Below, one piece after another: positions 55,081 to 64,000 of a stretch of DNA of 64,000 nucleotides; the first letter of the stretch is position 1; each line of letters begins with the position of its first letter. Location of the stretch: NCBI GenBank assembly GCA_010672585.1, contig JAAHGF010000017.1, positions 163,435-227,434 on the forward strand. The letters run 5' to 3'. The stretch comes from Okeania sp. SIO1I7. Lineage in GTDB: Bacteria; Cyanobacteriota; Cyanobacteriia; Cyanobacteriales; Microcoleaceae. A model generated the notes under the pieces. That model made no database searches. It saw only the letters and a list, made by a program, of their open reading frames with translations, and was not told the DNA's origin. Position numbers and translations under genes: made by a program.

Positions 55081-55911
55081 ATGTCCAAAACAGAAATTAA
55101 TTTTCCTTATTTTGACAAAATATTGGCCAATTTAGAAGATGAAGCAACTAAAACTATCTTTGGAAACCATGTTCACTGGGGTTATTGGGAAAATCCTAAT
55201 TGGGCAAAAAATACTGCTGAAGATTTTGCGTCCGCGACTGAGAAGCTATCACAAAAGGTTTATAAAGTTGCTGATATTAAGGATGGTATTTCTATCTTAG
55301 ATGTAGGTTGTGGTTTTGGCGGTACAGCTGCCAGTATTAATAATAATTATTCTGAGGTAAAAATCACAGGATTAAATATAGATGAACGGCAATTAAATGT
55401 AGCTAGAAAACAAGTTCAAGCTTGTGGTGATAATTCTATTGAATTTGTCCAGGGAGATGCTACTAAAATGCCTTTTCCTGATAATTATTTTGATGTGGTT
55501 TTGGCGGTAGAGTGCATTTTTCATTTTCCTAGTCGTTCTGCTTTTTTCCAAGAAGCAAAAAGGGTGTTAAAACCTGGTGGTAAAATTGCTTTGTCTGATT
55601 TTGTTCCTACTACCACAGTTAATTTTTTGAAGCCTGTAGTTAGATTGTTTCTTAAAGATTTGGGTGCTGAAACTTATGGCAATGTTAATTTTTTCACTGT
55701 TACTAATTATCAAAATTTAGCCAGAAAAATAGGTGTTAAAAGTTTTCAAATAGAAGATATTACTTTTAATACTTTACCAACTTATAAAATACTCAAAGAG
55801 TTTCCTGTTTTTTCAGATTCTCCAGCTAATCAGAAAACAAATAATATTTTTGAATGGTTTACAAGGTTGGGACTACTGCGTTATTTAATTTTGTCAGCAA
55901 GCATAGAATAA
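55081..55911 (+). CDS. Class I SAM-dependent methyltransferase
   Basis: 276 residues, one Methyltransf_11-type domain. Motif I is ISILDVGCGFGGTAAS, then ITGLNIDERQLNVAR (acidic loop), GDATKMPFPDNYFDVVLAVE and LKPGGKIALSDFVP. The upstream VHWGYWENPNWAK motif is typical of the gamma-tocopherol/sterol/sarcosine methyltransferase-like group, which acts on small natural products or lipids. The acceptor is unknown. Start ATG 55081 directly follows AATCTATTACT; no strong ribosome site. Single gene. Confidence 0.88.
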   Translation: MSKTEINFPYFDKILANLEDEATKTIFGNHVHWGYWENPNWAKNTAEDFASATEKLSQKVYKVADIKDGISILDVGCGFGGTAASINNNYSEVKITGLNIDERQLNVARKQVQACGDNSIEFVQGDATKMPFPDNYFDVVLAVECIFHFPSRSAFFQEAKRVLKPGGKIALSDFVPTTTVNFLKPVVRLFLKDLGAETYGNVNFFTVTNYQNLARKIGVKSFQIEDITFNTLPTYKILKEFPVFSDSPANQKTNNIFEWFTRLGLLRYLILSASIE

Positions 55912-56054
55912 TTTTCTCATTTTCCATTGAGGTCTTAGTAGCAGGGAACAGGGAACAGGCAATAGGTAACACATCTGTGGGAAAAATATTTCCCTGCTTA
56001 AGGTTTATTCTCAGCATAAGTCCTATCCAACTCATTCTTTGATATTTTTAAGTA

Positions 56055-56256
56055 GTGCTTCACAAAATGAAATGACTATTGCGACATCCGCAACAGAAAG
56101 AGGAGGTAGATATTTTTCCTCATCACACACCTCAAATTTTGGTGCTTCACAAAATGAAATAGCTATTGCGACATCCGCAACAGAAAGAGGAGGTAGATAT
56201 TTTTTCCACCACAAACCTCAAATTCTGGTGCTTCCCGAAATGAAATGACTATTTTT
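56055..56256. repeat. 87 bp tandem repeat, 2.3 copies
   Basis: Units start at 56055, 56142 and 56228 with GTGCTTCACAAAATGAAATG or a close variant, then GACATCCGCAACAGAAAGAG and GAGGTAGATATTTTT. Copies 1 and 2 differ by under ten bases. The unit length is a multiple of three and both strands stay open, but no start or domain supports a gene. The region 56260-56532 has the AGCTGATAGCTGAATGCTGA repeat border and nothing else. Confidence 0.85.
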
Positions 56257-56532
56257 TAATGAATGAAGTCAACTTTATTTTAACTTCTACTACATTTTTA
56301 ACAGGAGTATTGAAGTACAAAAAAAAGACTCGCTTAAGTTGTAAACCCATATAATTATGTGGTAAGAAATGAGTTAATAATTCATAGCTGATAGCTGAAT
56401 GCTGACGGCTGAATGCTTACTAAAAAAGAAGAGGATTGACTAAAAAGAAATTTTTTTCTTTTTTCTCCTTTAAAGGAGAGACTTGAAACCTTAATTATGC
56501 GACAAAATTGATTGTCAAAATGTAAGCATTTC

Positions 56533-57612
56533 CTATTCAACAGGTTTATAACCCACCCAATACTTACTAACGAAATGTACTTCAGTAGCGATATTAATAA
56601 AACCTACTTTCTCCAAACGTTCCTCTAAATTATCTGTAATATAACTCTGATAATAAGGTTCATGGAACATTGCTGGGAAGTTTTTTAACATTGGCGAAAA
56701 ATCAGGTTCATCAGAAACCTGAATCGAATCACAAATCACAAAAACACCCCCAGGTTGAGTCACTCGAAAAGCTTCCTCTATTACTTTTTGACGTACCATC
56801 GGCGGTAATTCATGGAACATAAAAACACAAGTTGTTGCCTGAAAAAAATTATCTCTCAAAGGTAAATCCTCAGCATTTCCTTGTAAAAGTTGAGGTAACT
56901 CTCCCAACTCTTCAGATAATAATTGATGAGCTTTTTTTAAATAAGCCGACGATAAATCAACACCACAAAGAGTAGCCTTTGGTAAAGTAGCGCGAATAAA
57001 CTTTAAAGTTCTACCAGTACCACAACCAATATCTAAAACTCGTAACTTTTGGGGAGCGATCGCCTCTAAATTTTTCCCAGAAAATAACTTTTTTAATCCC
57101 ATTTTTAAAGGAGCTAAAATTCGTCGTCGCATGGCATCGGCAGTACCATTAAATAAAATTTCTACCTGCAAATCGTAGAGATTAGCTGATGTATCGCTTA
57201 AGTAGCCATCTGTTTGATAATGAAAATTTTGTAAATAATAAGCAGGATAATTTTGAGTATCTATTTGTGGAGAAAATTCTTGATATTTCTTTTGTTTAAT
57301 TCTCTGCCAGACTGTAGGCATATCTAGCCAAATATTAGGATAATAACTGAAAAAATCTGACCAGGGATTATCAAATATGATATTAACTGGATAAATACCA
57401 TTTTCTCCATCTATCAAATCTCTTTCCATAATTTCATCAATGCGTTTCTGCATTTTTTGGAGAATTTCAGGAGACAAAGGTTGAGTTTTAAATTCAAGGT
57501 TTGGATAAACAAAATTTCTTAGCCTAGTAGAAATCTGTTTGTGAGCTAAAGCGAAGTAAATTTTACTTTGTTGAAATGTTTGATAAGTGAGTTTTGTAAT
57601 AGTATCTGGCAT
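56533..57612 (-). CDS. SAM-dependent methyltransferase with N-terminal extension
   Basis: 359 residues. The C-terminal ~190 form a class I methyltransferase: LRVLDIGCGTGRTLKFIRAT, LCGVDLSSAYLKKA, GNAEDLPLRDNFFQATTCVF, FRVTQPGGVFVICDS. The N-terminal 165 residues (YPVNIIFDNPWSDFFSYYPN; IWLDMPTVWQRIKQKKYQEF) form an extension seen in a cyanobacterial group of unknown role. Acceptor unknown. Not in an operon; it points away from the methyltransferase at 55081. Confidence 0.87.
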   Translation of the reverse strand: MPDTITKLTYQTFQQSKIYFALAHKQISTRLRNFVYPNLEFKTQPLSPEILQKMQKRIDEIMERDLIDGENGIYPVNIIFDNPWSDFFSYYPNIWLDMPTVWQRIKQKKYQEFSPQIDTQNYPAYYLQNFHYQTDGYLSDTSANLYDLQVEILFNGTADAMRRRILAPLKMGLKKLFSGKNLEAIAPQKLRVLDIGCGTGRTLKFIRATLPKATLCGVDLSSAYLKKAHQLLSEELGELPQLLQGNAEDLPLRDNFFQATTCVFMFHELPPMVRQKVIEEAFRVTQPGGVFVICDSIQVSDEPDFSPMLKNFPAMFHEPYYQSYITDNLEERLEKVGFINIATEVHFVSKYWVGYKPVE

Positions 57613-58282
57613 AATGATGGCCTAAATAGATTTTACGAGTGTTTTAGTTAAGAATTGTAACGCAATTATCATATAGCAGAAGGAAGAAGGAGGAAGGAAG
57701 AAGGAAGAAGGAAGAAGGGGTAGTGCGTCAAGGAAGTGTGGGAAGGGTGGGAAGTGTGGGGAGGGTGGGAAGTAGAAGGAATAATTGTACCTGTATCTTG
57801 TTGTGCAAGTCTGCCACTGATCATGGCTTTTATGGTCTTAAAGGCTGAAAAATTTGCACTTTTTTCCCGACAAAAATCCGAAAAACTCACTTTTTACCGA
57901 AAAATTGTGGGTATGCGCCTCCCCTTTTCAGGGGATAATAAATAAAAATTTTCATCTCTTTGTCAATCCTCTTCCTTTCAAGGAGAGGTAATTATTCATT
58001 ATTCATTATTCATTATTGAAAGTGCTATAGGATGATTATTGACCAGCCCTACTTACTTATCCCACACTTTACGCTCTGCACAAGCGAAGAAGGAAGAAGG
58101 TTGATATTCTGTTGTTTTAGATATTCCATAAGTTAAAAGTAGTAATGGCAGTTGCTATAATTTTGAAGAAAAGACTATATAGTACTTTGGCGTTTGACAA
58201 TATTTGCGTAACATTCTGGTAGGAAAAGGCAAGAAGCAACAGAGGAATTAATGTATAGTGCCATACCTAATACATTCCCTCA
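57613..58282. repeat. Repeat-rich spacer
   Basis: Purine tract GAAGGAAGAAGG near 57675-57718, then AGGGTGGGAAGTGTGGGGAGG. About 57905-58015 has CGCCTCCCCTTTTCAGGGGA, AAGGAGAGGTAATTATTC and three ATTATTC units. No gene seen on either strand. Confidence 0.65.
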
Positions 58283-58312
58283 AAAAAAATAGCCCCCAGC
58301 AAAGGAGGCTAT
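58283..58312 (-). terminator. Rho-independent terminator of glnA
   Basis: On the minus strand ATAGCCTCC-TTTGCT-GGGGGCTAT forms a 9 bp stem with one G-T pair and is followed by eight T. It lies about 257 bases past the glnA stop, with no other gene between. Confidence 0.8.
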
Positions 58313-58568
58313 CAAAACTAACTCGCTATTGTTTAATATTACTAATTTTTGCTATGAGGCCAGGCAAGTAAATCAAGAATCATTTATCTAGAAAAATCAT
58401 TTCTAGTCCTTACTTTGGAATGAGAATTAAATAAAATACAGACATTAAAGAGCAAAGCTTAAATAAATTAAACCTTAGTCTATCTAAATTATGTAAGTAA
58501 TAAAATACTCATTTCTTAAGGTCTGAGAAAACTTCTTTTCTCCTAACTCCTGAGTTCTACTTATTCAA

Positions 58569-59990
58569 TTAGCAATCGTAGTATAGAGAAAACTCATAAG
58601 GATGAGGACGTAGACGCATGGGGTTAACCTCATTATCCAATTTGTACTCAATCCAAGTTTGAATCAAGTCCTCTGTAAATACCCCACCAGTAGTCAAAAA
58701 CTCATGGTCTTTTTCCAAAGCTTCCAAAGCACCCTCTAAAGACCCAGGAGTAGAAGGAATCTTGCTTAACTCTTCAGGACTGAGGTCATAAATATCCACA
58801 TCCAAAGATTCGCCAGGGTCAATTTCATTCTTAATCCCATCAATACCAGCACAAAGCATTGCAGCAAAAGCCAGATAAGGATTACAACTAGCATCAGGAC
58901 AACGGAACTCTAGTCGTTTGGCCTTGGGATTTGTACCACTTAAAGGAATCCGAACAGAAGCAGAGCGGTTACCTTGAGAATAAGCTAAGTTTACCGGAGC
59001 TTCAAATCCAGGAACTAAGCGCTTATAGGAATTAGTAGAAGGATTAGAGAATGCCAAAATTGCTGGAGCGTGCTTGAGGATACCACCAATGTAATTAAGT
59101 GCTGTCTTACTCAAGTTGGCATAACCATCACCCCAGAATAGAGGTTGTCCATCTTTCCAGATTGACTGGTGACAGTGCATACCCGAACCATTATCGTTAA
59201 ATATAGGTTTAGGCATGAAAGTAATAGTTTTGCCATGTTTTTTGCCCACATTCTTGATGACATACTTATAAATCATCAAGTTGTCTGCAGCTTCTACCAA
59301 TGTGCCAAACTTAAAGCCCAATTCATTCTGACCACCTGTAGCAACTTCGTGGTGATGCTTTTCAATGGGAACTCCACACTTGGCCATTGTTAACAGCATT
59401 TCTGTCCGCAAATCTTGCATTGTATCTGTGGGAGATACAGGAAAATAACCTTCTTTATAGCGAGGTTTATAAGCTTTGTTACCACCTGGTTCTTCACTAC
59501 CAGAATTCCAGCGACCTTCTATACTGTCTACATAGTAATAAGCTTTATTTTCTGTTTGGTCAAACCGAGCATCTTCAAATACAAAGAATTCAGCTTCTGG
59601 ACCAAAGAAAGCAGTATCGCCAATACCTGTTGATCTTAAATAGTCAACTGCTTTCTGAGATATAACTCTGGGGCAACGGCTATACCATTCACCAGTTCGA
59701 GGCTCTTTAATACTACAAGTTATACTTAATGTTGGTTCAGCCATAAAAGGGTCAATCCAAGCAGTGGTTGGATCCAGTACCATCATCATGTCTGACTCGT
59801 TAATATTTTTCCAACCACGGATACTAGAACCGTCGAAGGCAACTCCATCTGTAAAGGAACTCTCATCAATTTGACTTTTGTGTACTGTTAAATGTTGCCA
59901 AATACCAGGTAAATCAATGAATTTTAAATCAATCACTTGAATATCATCATTGTTAATCCAGTTCAATACATCTTGGGCTGTTTGTGCCAT
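58569..59990 (-). CDS. glnA: Glutamine synthetase, type I
   Basis: 473 residues, the length of dodecameric GSI. Motifs: [43 protein letters not shown] (ATP site), [10 protein letters not shown] and a C-terminal [18 protein letters not shown]. It makes glutamine from glutamate, ammonia and ATP, the main entry of nitrogen in cyanobacteria. The Tyr in [10 protein letters not shown] matches the adenylylation site of enteric GSI, though cyanobacteria usually control GS through inactivating factors and NtcA. I found no confident GTAN8TAC NtcA site in the upstream 420 bp. Strong terminator downstream at 58283-58312. Confidence 0.97.
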   Translation of the reverse strand: MAQTAQDVLNWINNDDIQVIDLKFIDLPGIWQHLTVHKSQIDESSFTDGVAFDGSSIRGWKNINESDMMMVLDPTTAWIDPFMAEPTLSITCSIKEPRTGEWYSRCPRVISQKAVDYLRSTGIGDTAFFGPEAEFFVFEDARFDQTENKAYYYVDSIEGRWNSGSEEPGGNKAYKPRYKEGYFPVSPTDTMQDLRTEMLLTMAKCGVPIEKHHHEVATGGQNELGFKFGTLVEAADNLMIYKYVIKNVGKKHGKTITFMPKPIFNDNGSGMHCHQSIWKDGQPLFWGDGYANLSKTALNYIGGILKHAPAILAFSNPSTNSYKRLVPGFEAPVNLAYSQGNRSASVRIPLSGTNPKAKRLEFRCPDASCNPYLAFAAMLCAGIDGIKNEIDPGESLDVDIYDLSPEELSKIPSTPGSLEGALEALEKDHEFLTTGGVFTEDLIQTWIEYKLDNEVNPMRLRPHPYEFSLYYDC

Positions 59991-60003
59991 ATTAGCTCCT
60001 AAG

Positions 60004-60110
60004 TTTTAAATTTTGGCTTTCTTGACAAGAAGAATAGCTTTAATAAGAATAAATACATCAGTCTTAAATTTTGGCTTTCTTAACAAAGTTCTAATCAGAA
60101 TACATCCAGC
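60004..60110. repeat. Tandem duplication in the glnA leader
   Basis: TTAAATTTTGGCTTTCTTGA at about 60006 and TTAAATTTTGGCTTTCTTAA at about 60064 head two related ~55 bp units that end AATACATCAG and AATACATCCAG. They lie just before the glnA start, in its 5' leader. Confidence 0.7.
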
Positions 60111-60960
60111 CAATCATAAGAATCAAAATTCTTGAGTTTTTCTAATTAGATCCTACATTCCGCACAACAAAACGTAGTATAGAAGAAGGAGTCAGGAGTC
60201 AGGAGTCAGGAGACAGCAATTCTGGAGAAAATCATAGCTGCCGTGATTGAGTAATCATAAGATCAAGTATTTACGCGTAAATTTTTTACTCGGAAGATCG
60301 ATCAACGAAAAAAGTAGTTGAGATGATTTGCATAGTATAAATACTTAAGAAAGCTACGGATTTTATACTAATTTTCATGTTACAAATTGAAGTGCGGAAT
60401 GTGGGTTAGATACAAAAAAATCTGGCCTTAATCAAATAATTCTGCTAGTGCAGGATGGCAGAAATAAATAACTAGGGTTTGCTGAAAAAGTCTTATGGGT
60501 GAGGGTAGGAGACAGGAGACAGGAGACAGGAGTAAGAATTGTAAATTGACTGTCAGATGTGTGTCTTACATTCTGGAGGGGCTGCGGAATTACTTCCGCA
60601 CAGTAGGTGCCCCGTAGGAAACCTCAGAATTACACACTCGCTTCTGACTTCTGACTTATGACGCACGTTAACTCAACGTTGGTTGAAGACCCGCGCTCTC
60701 CTGGAAGAGATCGTCGGGATGTTTGCGCAGCATGACCCTGGAAAAACCAATCAATCTTGTGGTTTTTGCCATAGCATAGTACTCTTAATTAGAATAAGGC
60801 TGCTGGGCTAGCAGTGTCAGTCTGTGGAGCGACTTTAAGACCAAAAAGAGGGGAAGACCTTGGAGGCGGGTGCTATGAAGCAGAAAATCCCTATCAGTGA
60901 TGTTAGGGAATTCCACGTTTTCGCGTAAGCGCAACGTCGGGAGGATGTCAAAGTAGGTTC
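60111..60960. other. Spacer with IS and small-repeat debris, no gene seen
   Basis: About 60185-60215 repeats GGAGTCA. About 60475-60530 begins AGGGTTTGCTGAAAAAGTCT then repeats GGAGACA. About 60580-60625 is a GGGGCTGCGGAATTACTTCC small repeat. 60720-60740 is GTTTGCGCAGCATGACCCTG. About 60885-60955 has AAATCCCTATCAGTGATGTT-AGGGATT hairpin and GTCGGGAGGATGTCA, an IS605 right end facing right. Confidence 0.6.
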
Positions 60961-60961
60961 A

Positions 60962-61270
60962 TTAATTGATAATTGATAATGGATAATTGATAATTACCTC
61001 TGGTTAAAACCGTTACGGAATTGAAGATCAGGAAATATTATTTCTTCTCTTGGTCTATTGGAAATGGCGAGGAGACCCGTTCTTGCAGACCCGCTCCGAA
61101 TGTCGCCATCCCAACCTTCGGGAAGCTCTGAAGATCGACCGCTGTCTTGGTTGATTGGATATGGCGAGGGGACCTCGCCATCCCTCAACCGCTTTTTTCC
61201 CTTTAAAAGGGGAGGCTTTAAACCAGAATTATTGAATTATTAATTATTAATTATTAATTATTAATTATTC
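60962..61270. repeat. Large repeat shared with the atpB-atpC spacer
   Basis: About 300 bp: TAATTACCTCTGGTTAAAAC, CCGTTACGGAATTGAAGATC, AGGAAATATTATTTCTTCTC, TTGGTCTATTGGAAATGGCG, then TTTTCCCTTTAAAAGGGGAG and GCTTTAAACCAGAATTATTG. It matches 35815-36020 in reverse. The middle has two ATGGCGAGG units absent from the other copy. AATTATT tandem units follow at 61238. Confidence 0.85.
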
Positions 61271-61312
61271 GGTAAGATAGAAAGTTTAAGAAATTTTTGG
61301 GAGAATAATTAT

Positions 61313-61822
61313 ATGCGGGATACTATCACTAGCTTAATAAATAATTACGACGCTAAAGGTCGTTATTTGGACCGGGATGCTGTCGATCAATTAAAGTCTT
61401 ATTTTGAAACTGGTACTGCGCGAGTAAAAGCTGCTACAGTAATTAATTCTATGGCTGCTAGTTTGGTTAAGCAAGCTGGGATTACGTTGTTTGCACAACA
61501 ACCGGAATTAATTCGTCCGGGTGGTAATGCTTATACGACCCGTCGTTATGCTGCTTGTCTGCGGGATATGGATTATTATCTACGCTATGCTACTTATGCT
61601 TTGGTCGCAGGTAACACGGATGTTTTGGATGAAAGGGTCTTACAGGGTCTTCGAGAAACCTACAATTCTCTAGAAGTACCTATTGGACCTACTTTGGTTG
61701 GAATTGGTATTCTTAAGGAACTTGTTAAATCTGAGGTGGCAGCGGCAGGTATTCAAACTGGTGCTTTCTTAGAAGCACCCTTCGACCATTTAATTAGTGA
61801 GTTAGCTGAAAAGGATATTTAA
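61313..61822 (+). CDS. apcF: Allophycocyanin beta-18 subunit
   Basis: 169 residues, the size of ApcF rather than ApcB (161). Begins MRDTITSLINNYDAKGRYLD; the chromophore region is RPGGNAYTTRRYAACLRDMD, whose Cys binds phycocyanobilin; then YYLRYATYALVAGNTDVLDE and GLRETYNSLEVPIGPTLVGI. ApcF pairs with the linker-bilin protein ApcE in the phycobilisome core and helps pass energy to photosystem II. It is monocistronic here, as usual for apcF. GGGAGAATAATTAT precedes ATG. Confidence 0.93.
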   Translation: MRDTITSLINNYDAKGRYLDRDAVDQLKSYFETGTARVKAATVINSMAASLVKQAGITLFAQQPELIRPGGNAYTTRRYAACLRDMDYYLRYATYALVAGNTDVLDERVLQGLRETYNSLEVPIGPTLVGIGILKELVKSEVAAAGIQTGAFLEAPFDHLISELAEKDI

Positions 61823-61869
61823 TTAATTAATAATTAATAATTAATAATTAATAATTACCAAGCGTAAAA

Positions 61870-61893
61870 ATGGGATTTGGAAACCAAATCCCT
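61870..61893. repeat. Small palindromic repeat
   Basis: GGGATTTGG-AAA-CCAAATCCC followed by TACAG. It could help terminate apcF transcription with the following TTTTTT, but similar hairpins are dispersed in the window. The rest of 61823-62172 holds AATTATT-type units and TATTTCCTGTTCCCTATTCC, with no gene. Confidence 0.7.
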
Positions 61894-62172
61894 ACAGTTT
61901 TTTTAGAATTCAGTAATCAGTTTAATTGGGTACATCTGAATATTTGCAAAAAAACTTTTTCCCTATTTCCTATTTCCTGTTCCCTATTCCCTGTTCCCTA
62001 GAAGCGATAAATTTTTGGCTTTATTCAAAATTGAGATGCACCCGTTTAATTCTTTTGATTTTTTTTAACACTAATGAAGCGGATTGTAACAACTCAAAAA
62101 GCTGGTAGCTATTTGCGGAACATTCCGAAACGGAAATTCTAAAAGCTGATAGCTAGTTAATAATTAAAATTT

Positions 62173-63033
62173 GTGGCTAAACAAAGATTAGATATTTTAT
62201 TAGTAGAACAAAATTTATGTACTTCTCGACAAAAAGCTCAAGTTTTGATTAGAGCAGGAGAAGTAATGGTAAATCAGCAAGTAATTGATAAACCAGGTAC
62301 TGAAGTTGAGTATGAGGCGAATATAAAAGTTAAGCAAAAGTCTTTGTATGTTTCTAGGGGAGGTTATAAACTTGCCAAAGCATTAGAATATTTTTCTATC
62401 CCTATTTCTGGCAGAATATGTCTTGATGGAGGTATTTCAACAGGTGGGTTTACTGACTGTTTGTTACAAGCAGGGGCTAAATTAGTTTACGGTATTGATG
62501 TGGGATATGGGCAAGTTGACTGGGGTTTGCGTAATGACCAAAGAGTTGTTTTGAAAGAGAGAACTAACCTACGTTATTTAACTCCTATAGAATTATATGG
62601 TGAGGAGTTAATATTAAATTCTCAAGCACAGGAAAATTCAGAAATATATCCTAATTTAGCAGTAGTTGATGTTTCTTTTATTTCTATAACTAAAGTTTTA
62701 CCGGCTTTATGGCAATTACTTATTCCACCTCGTGAAACAATATTGTTGGTAAAACCTCAGTTTGAAGTAGGGAAAAAACGAGTAGGTAAAAAAGGTGTGG
62801 TACGTTCTTCTACTGACCAAGCTGAAGCAATTTTTCAAGTATGGAATAGCGCTCAGAATTTAGGATGGGGATATTCTGGTTTAACCTGGTCTCCTATACA
62901 AGGTCCGGCTGGTAATATAGAATATTTATTATGGTTAAATATAGAAAGTAAACTTTCACTAAACTTGAGAGCGATCGCTCAGATAACAAAATTGGCTCAA
63001 CAAGAATTTAATCATAGTTCTTCAAGAATTTAG
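62173..63033 (+). CDS. tlyA: TlyA-family rRNA methyltransferase / hemolysin A homologue
   Basis: 286 residues from GTG 62173. Residues 1-60 form an S4 RNA-binding domain (RLDILLVEQNLCTSRQKAQV then LIRAGEVMVN). Residues about 60-270 are an FtsJ-like methyltransferase: YVSRGGYKLAKALEYF, CLDGGISTGGFTDCLLQAGA (SAM motif; GI where most have GA/GS), VYGIDVGYGQVDWGLRND and VVDVSFISITKVLPAL. TlyA proteins 2'-O-methylate rRNA. No partner gene; a tnpB copy starts 45 bp downstream. Confidence 0.92.
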   Translation: MAKQRLDILLVEQNLCTSRQKAQVLIRAGEVMVNQQVIDKPGTEVEYEANIKVKQKSLYVSRGGYKLAKALEYFSIPISGRICLDGGISTGGFTDCLLQAGAKLVYGIDVGYGQVDWGLRNDQRVVLKERTNLRYLTPIELYGEELILNSQAQENSEIYPNLAVVDVSFISITKVLPALWQLLIPPRETILLVKPQFEVGKKRVGKKGVVRSSTDQAEAIFQVWNSAQNLGWGYSGLTWSPIQGPAGNIEYLLWLNIESKLSLNLRAIAQITKLAQQEFNHSSSRI

Positions 63034-63078
63034 AATATTGTGCTACTATAGTTTATAGGTAATTCAATTAACTCTAAT

Positions 63079-63873
63079 ATGTTACGAGTCGTCAAAGTCA
63101 GGTTATATCCAAATACACAACAAAAACAGTTTCTAGAGCAAAGCTTTGGCAACTGTCGTTGGTTATGGAATTACTCTTTGAACTTGATGAACGAAACATA
63201 TAAAAATACTGGTAAAGGATTATCAGCTTATGAAGTTAAAAAACTAATACCTTCTCTTAAGAAAGAACATGAATGGTTAAAGCTAACCTATTCTCAGTGC
63301 TTACAACAAGTCTGTTTAAATCTAGGTGTTGCTTTTAACAATTTCTTTGAGAAACGAACTAAATATCCTAGGTTTAAATCAAAACATGGCAAGCAGTCTA
63401 TTCAATATCCTCAAAATGTTACAGTTCTTAAACAGGGCTTAAAACTGCCAAAGATAGGAGAAGTTAAGGCTATTATTCATAGACCTATTGAGGGTAAAAT
63501 CAAAACTATTACTGTATCTAAAAATCAATCCCATCAATATTTTGCTTCTGTATTGTTTGAGGATTCTCAAGAAAAACCAGAATTCACAACAGAAGGTAAA
63601 GTAGTGGGTGTTGATGTAGGATTAACTCACTTCGCGATTACCAGTGATGGCTTAAAGCACGATAACCCAAAATTCTTAAAACTTCATGAACGAAATTTAA
63701 AAAGGAAGCAACAGCAATTATCTAGAAAGGAAAAAGGCTCTAAAAATCGCAACAAAGCCAGAAAGAAAGTGGCGAGAGTTCATCGTAAGATAACTAACTG
63801 TCGTGAAGATTTTCTGCACAAACTATCGCGTAGGATAGTAGATGAAAACCAAGTCATAGTAGTTGAAAATCTG
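63079..63873 (+). pseudogene. tnpB: tnpB interrupted by an IS1-family element
   Basis: Readable from MLRVVKVRLYPNTQQKQFLE through the N-terminal helical region (FGNCRWLWNYSLNLMNETYK), FFEKRTKYPRFKSKHGKQSI, RuvC-I VVGVDVGLTHFAITSDG, the KRKQQQLSRKEKGSKN linker and the start of RuvC-II (NQVIVVENL). The code then runs into the GGCGTTGGTGAATT end of another IS at 63874, straight after the RuvC-II Glu. Up to that point the frame is clean, so the insertion is recent. Zinc ribbon and RuvC-III would lie beyond the window. A frame reading through to 63972 only translates the inserted IS. Confidence 0.85.
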
Positions 63874-64000
63874 GGCGTTGGTGAATTAAGGTATGATTTG
63901 AGAAATTCGCGATCGCTAATTAGTCAGAAAAATTATGGAATGTCCAGAATGTCAATCAACTCACATCAATAAAAATGGCCAAAAAAAAGGAAAGCAAAAC
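63874..64000 (+). mobile_element. IS1-family element, left end, continues off the window
   Basis: Starts GGCGTTGGTGAATTAAGGTA, the same terminal sequence as the MITEs at 42871 and 25523. It contains a GCGATCGC site and the start of an InsA-like gene. The right end and target duplication are outside the window. Confidence 0.8.
63935..64000 (+). CDS. IS1-family InsA-like zinc-finger protein, partial
   Basis: The frame from ATG 63935 reads MECPECQSTHINKNGQKKGK-Q-N, typical of IS1 InsA/transposase N termini: a CxxC zinc knuckle followed by a Lys/Gly stretch. The gene continues past base 64000. IS1 transposases make 8-9 bp target duplications, agreeing with the MITE footprints in this window. Confidence 0.8.
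   Translation, partial: MECPECQSTHINKNGQKKGKQN

Noticed and set aside
59991..60420. NtcA binding site upstream of glnA
   Set aside because: Several partial GTA...TAC pairs occur, but none with the 8 bp spacing and a suitable -10 box.

Overview
The window looks like chromosome from a filamentous cyanobacterium. This rests on apcF (a phycobilisome core subunit), CP12, the F-type ATPase genes atpB and atpC, minC-minD-minE, a type I glnA, several cyanobacterial families of unknown function, and scattered HIP1 octamers (GCGATCGC). Coding density is low, base composition is AT-rich, and intergenic DNA is packed with G-rich/C-rich tracts, AT tandem repeats, small dispersed palindromes and MITEs. 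That resembles the Trichodesmium/Okeania/Moorena kind of genome; the genus is inference.

Layout. 1-1.4 kb: a tnpB pseudogene split by a MITE. 1.8-4.7 kb: two membrane proteins (AbrB-family, MFS). 4.7-13.7 kb: a one-directional accessory island. It starts with an AbrB-like antitoxin and PIN toxin placed between two ~152 bp direct repeats, each carrying the same TTGACA-N18-TACAAT promoter-like sequence. The second repeat leads into six genes: a small helical protein, a TIR-domain protein with a C-terminal coiled coil, a large helical protein carrying the same coiled-coil module, a protein built of repeated SPFH/band-7-like modules, a ubiquitin-like/TM/ARC6-IMS-like protein, and a membrane-anchored VanY-type D,D-carboxypeptidase. 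I consider this the best candidate for an undescribed system: a cytosolic TIR effector, a scaffold, and a membrane/periplasmic arm aimed at peptidoglycan.

14-20 kb: a DUF1501/DUF1800 pair and a secreted trypsin-like protease fused to a seven-blade WD40 propeller. 20.6-29.1 kb: a REC-GAF-PAS-PAS-GGDEF-EAL c-di-GMP protein, a tnpB relic, a six-repeat PLL-like lectin, a coiled-coil protein and a metallophosphoesterase. 29.8-37.6 kb: a FIST protein, an unusual TnpB-related protein, CP12, DUF3177, a small conserved protein, atpC and atpB. 38-43.7 kb: a DDE transposase relic, minE-minD-minC and a GNAT pseudogene cut by a MITE. 43.7-49.4 kb: an intact tnpB-only IS, a phospholipase-D/ComEA lipoprotein, another tnpB relic and an FkbM methyltransferase. 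49.9-57.6 kb: an SGNH-like protein, a YbjN protein, two nested IS605-type elements and two methyltransferases. 58.5-64 kb: glnA, apcF, tlyA, and a tnpB interrupted by an IS1-family element that runs off the window.

Mobile DNA is the second theme. At least three mechanisms can be read from insertion footprints: TA duplications (IS630/Tc1-like MITE), 8 bp duplications with GGCGTTG ends (IS1-like MITEs, with a candidate autonomous partner at the window end), and precise insertion next to TTGAC/TTTAC with no duplication (IS200/IS605). Very small GC-rich repeats sit inside tnpB genes, twice at the position of the RuvC-II glutamate. No tRNA, rRNA or CRISPR array was recognised.
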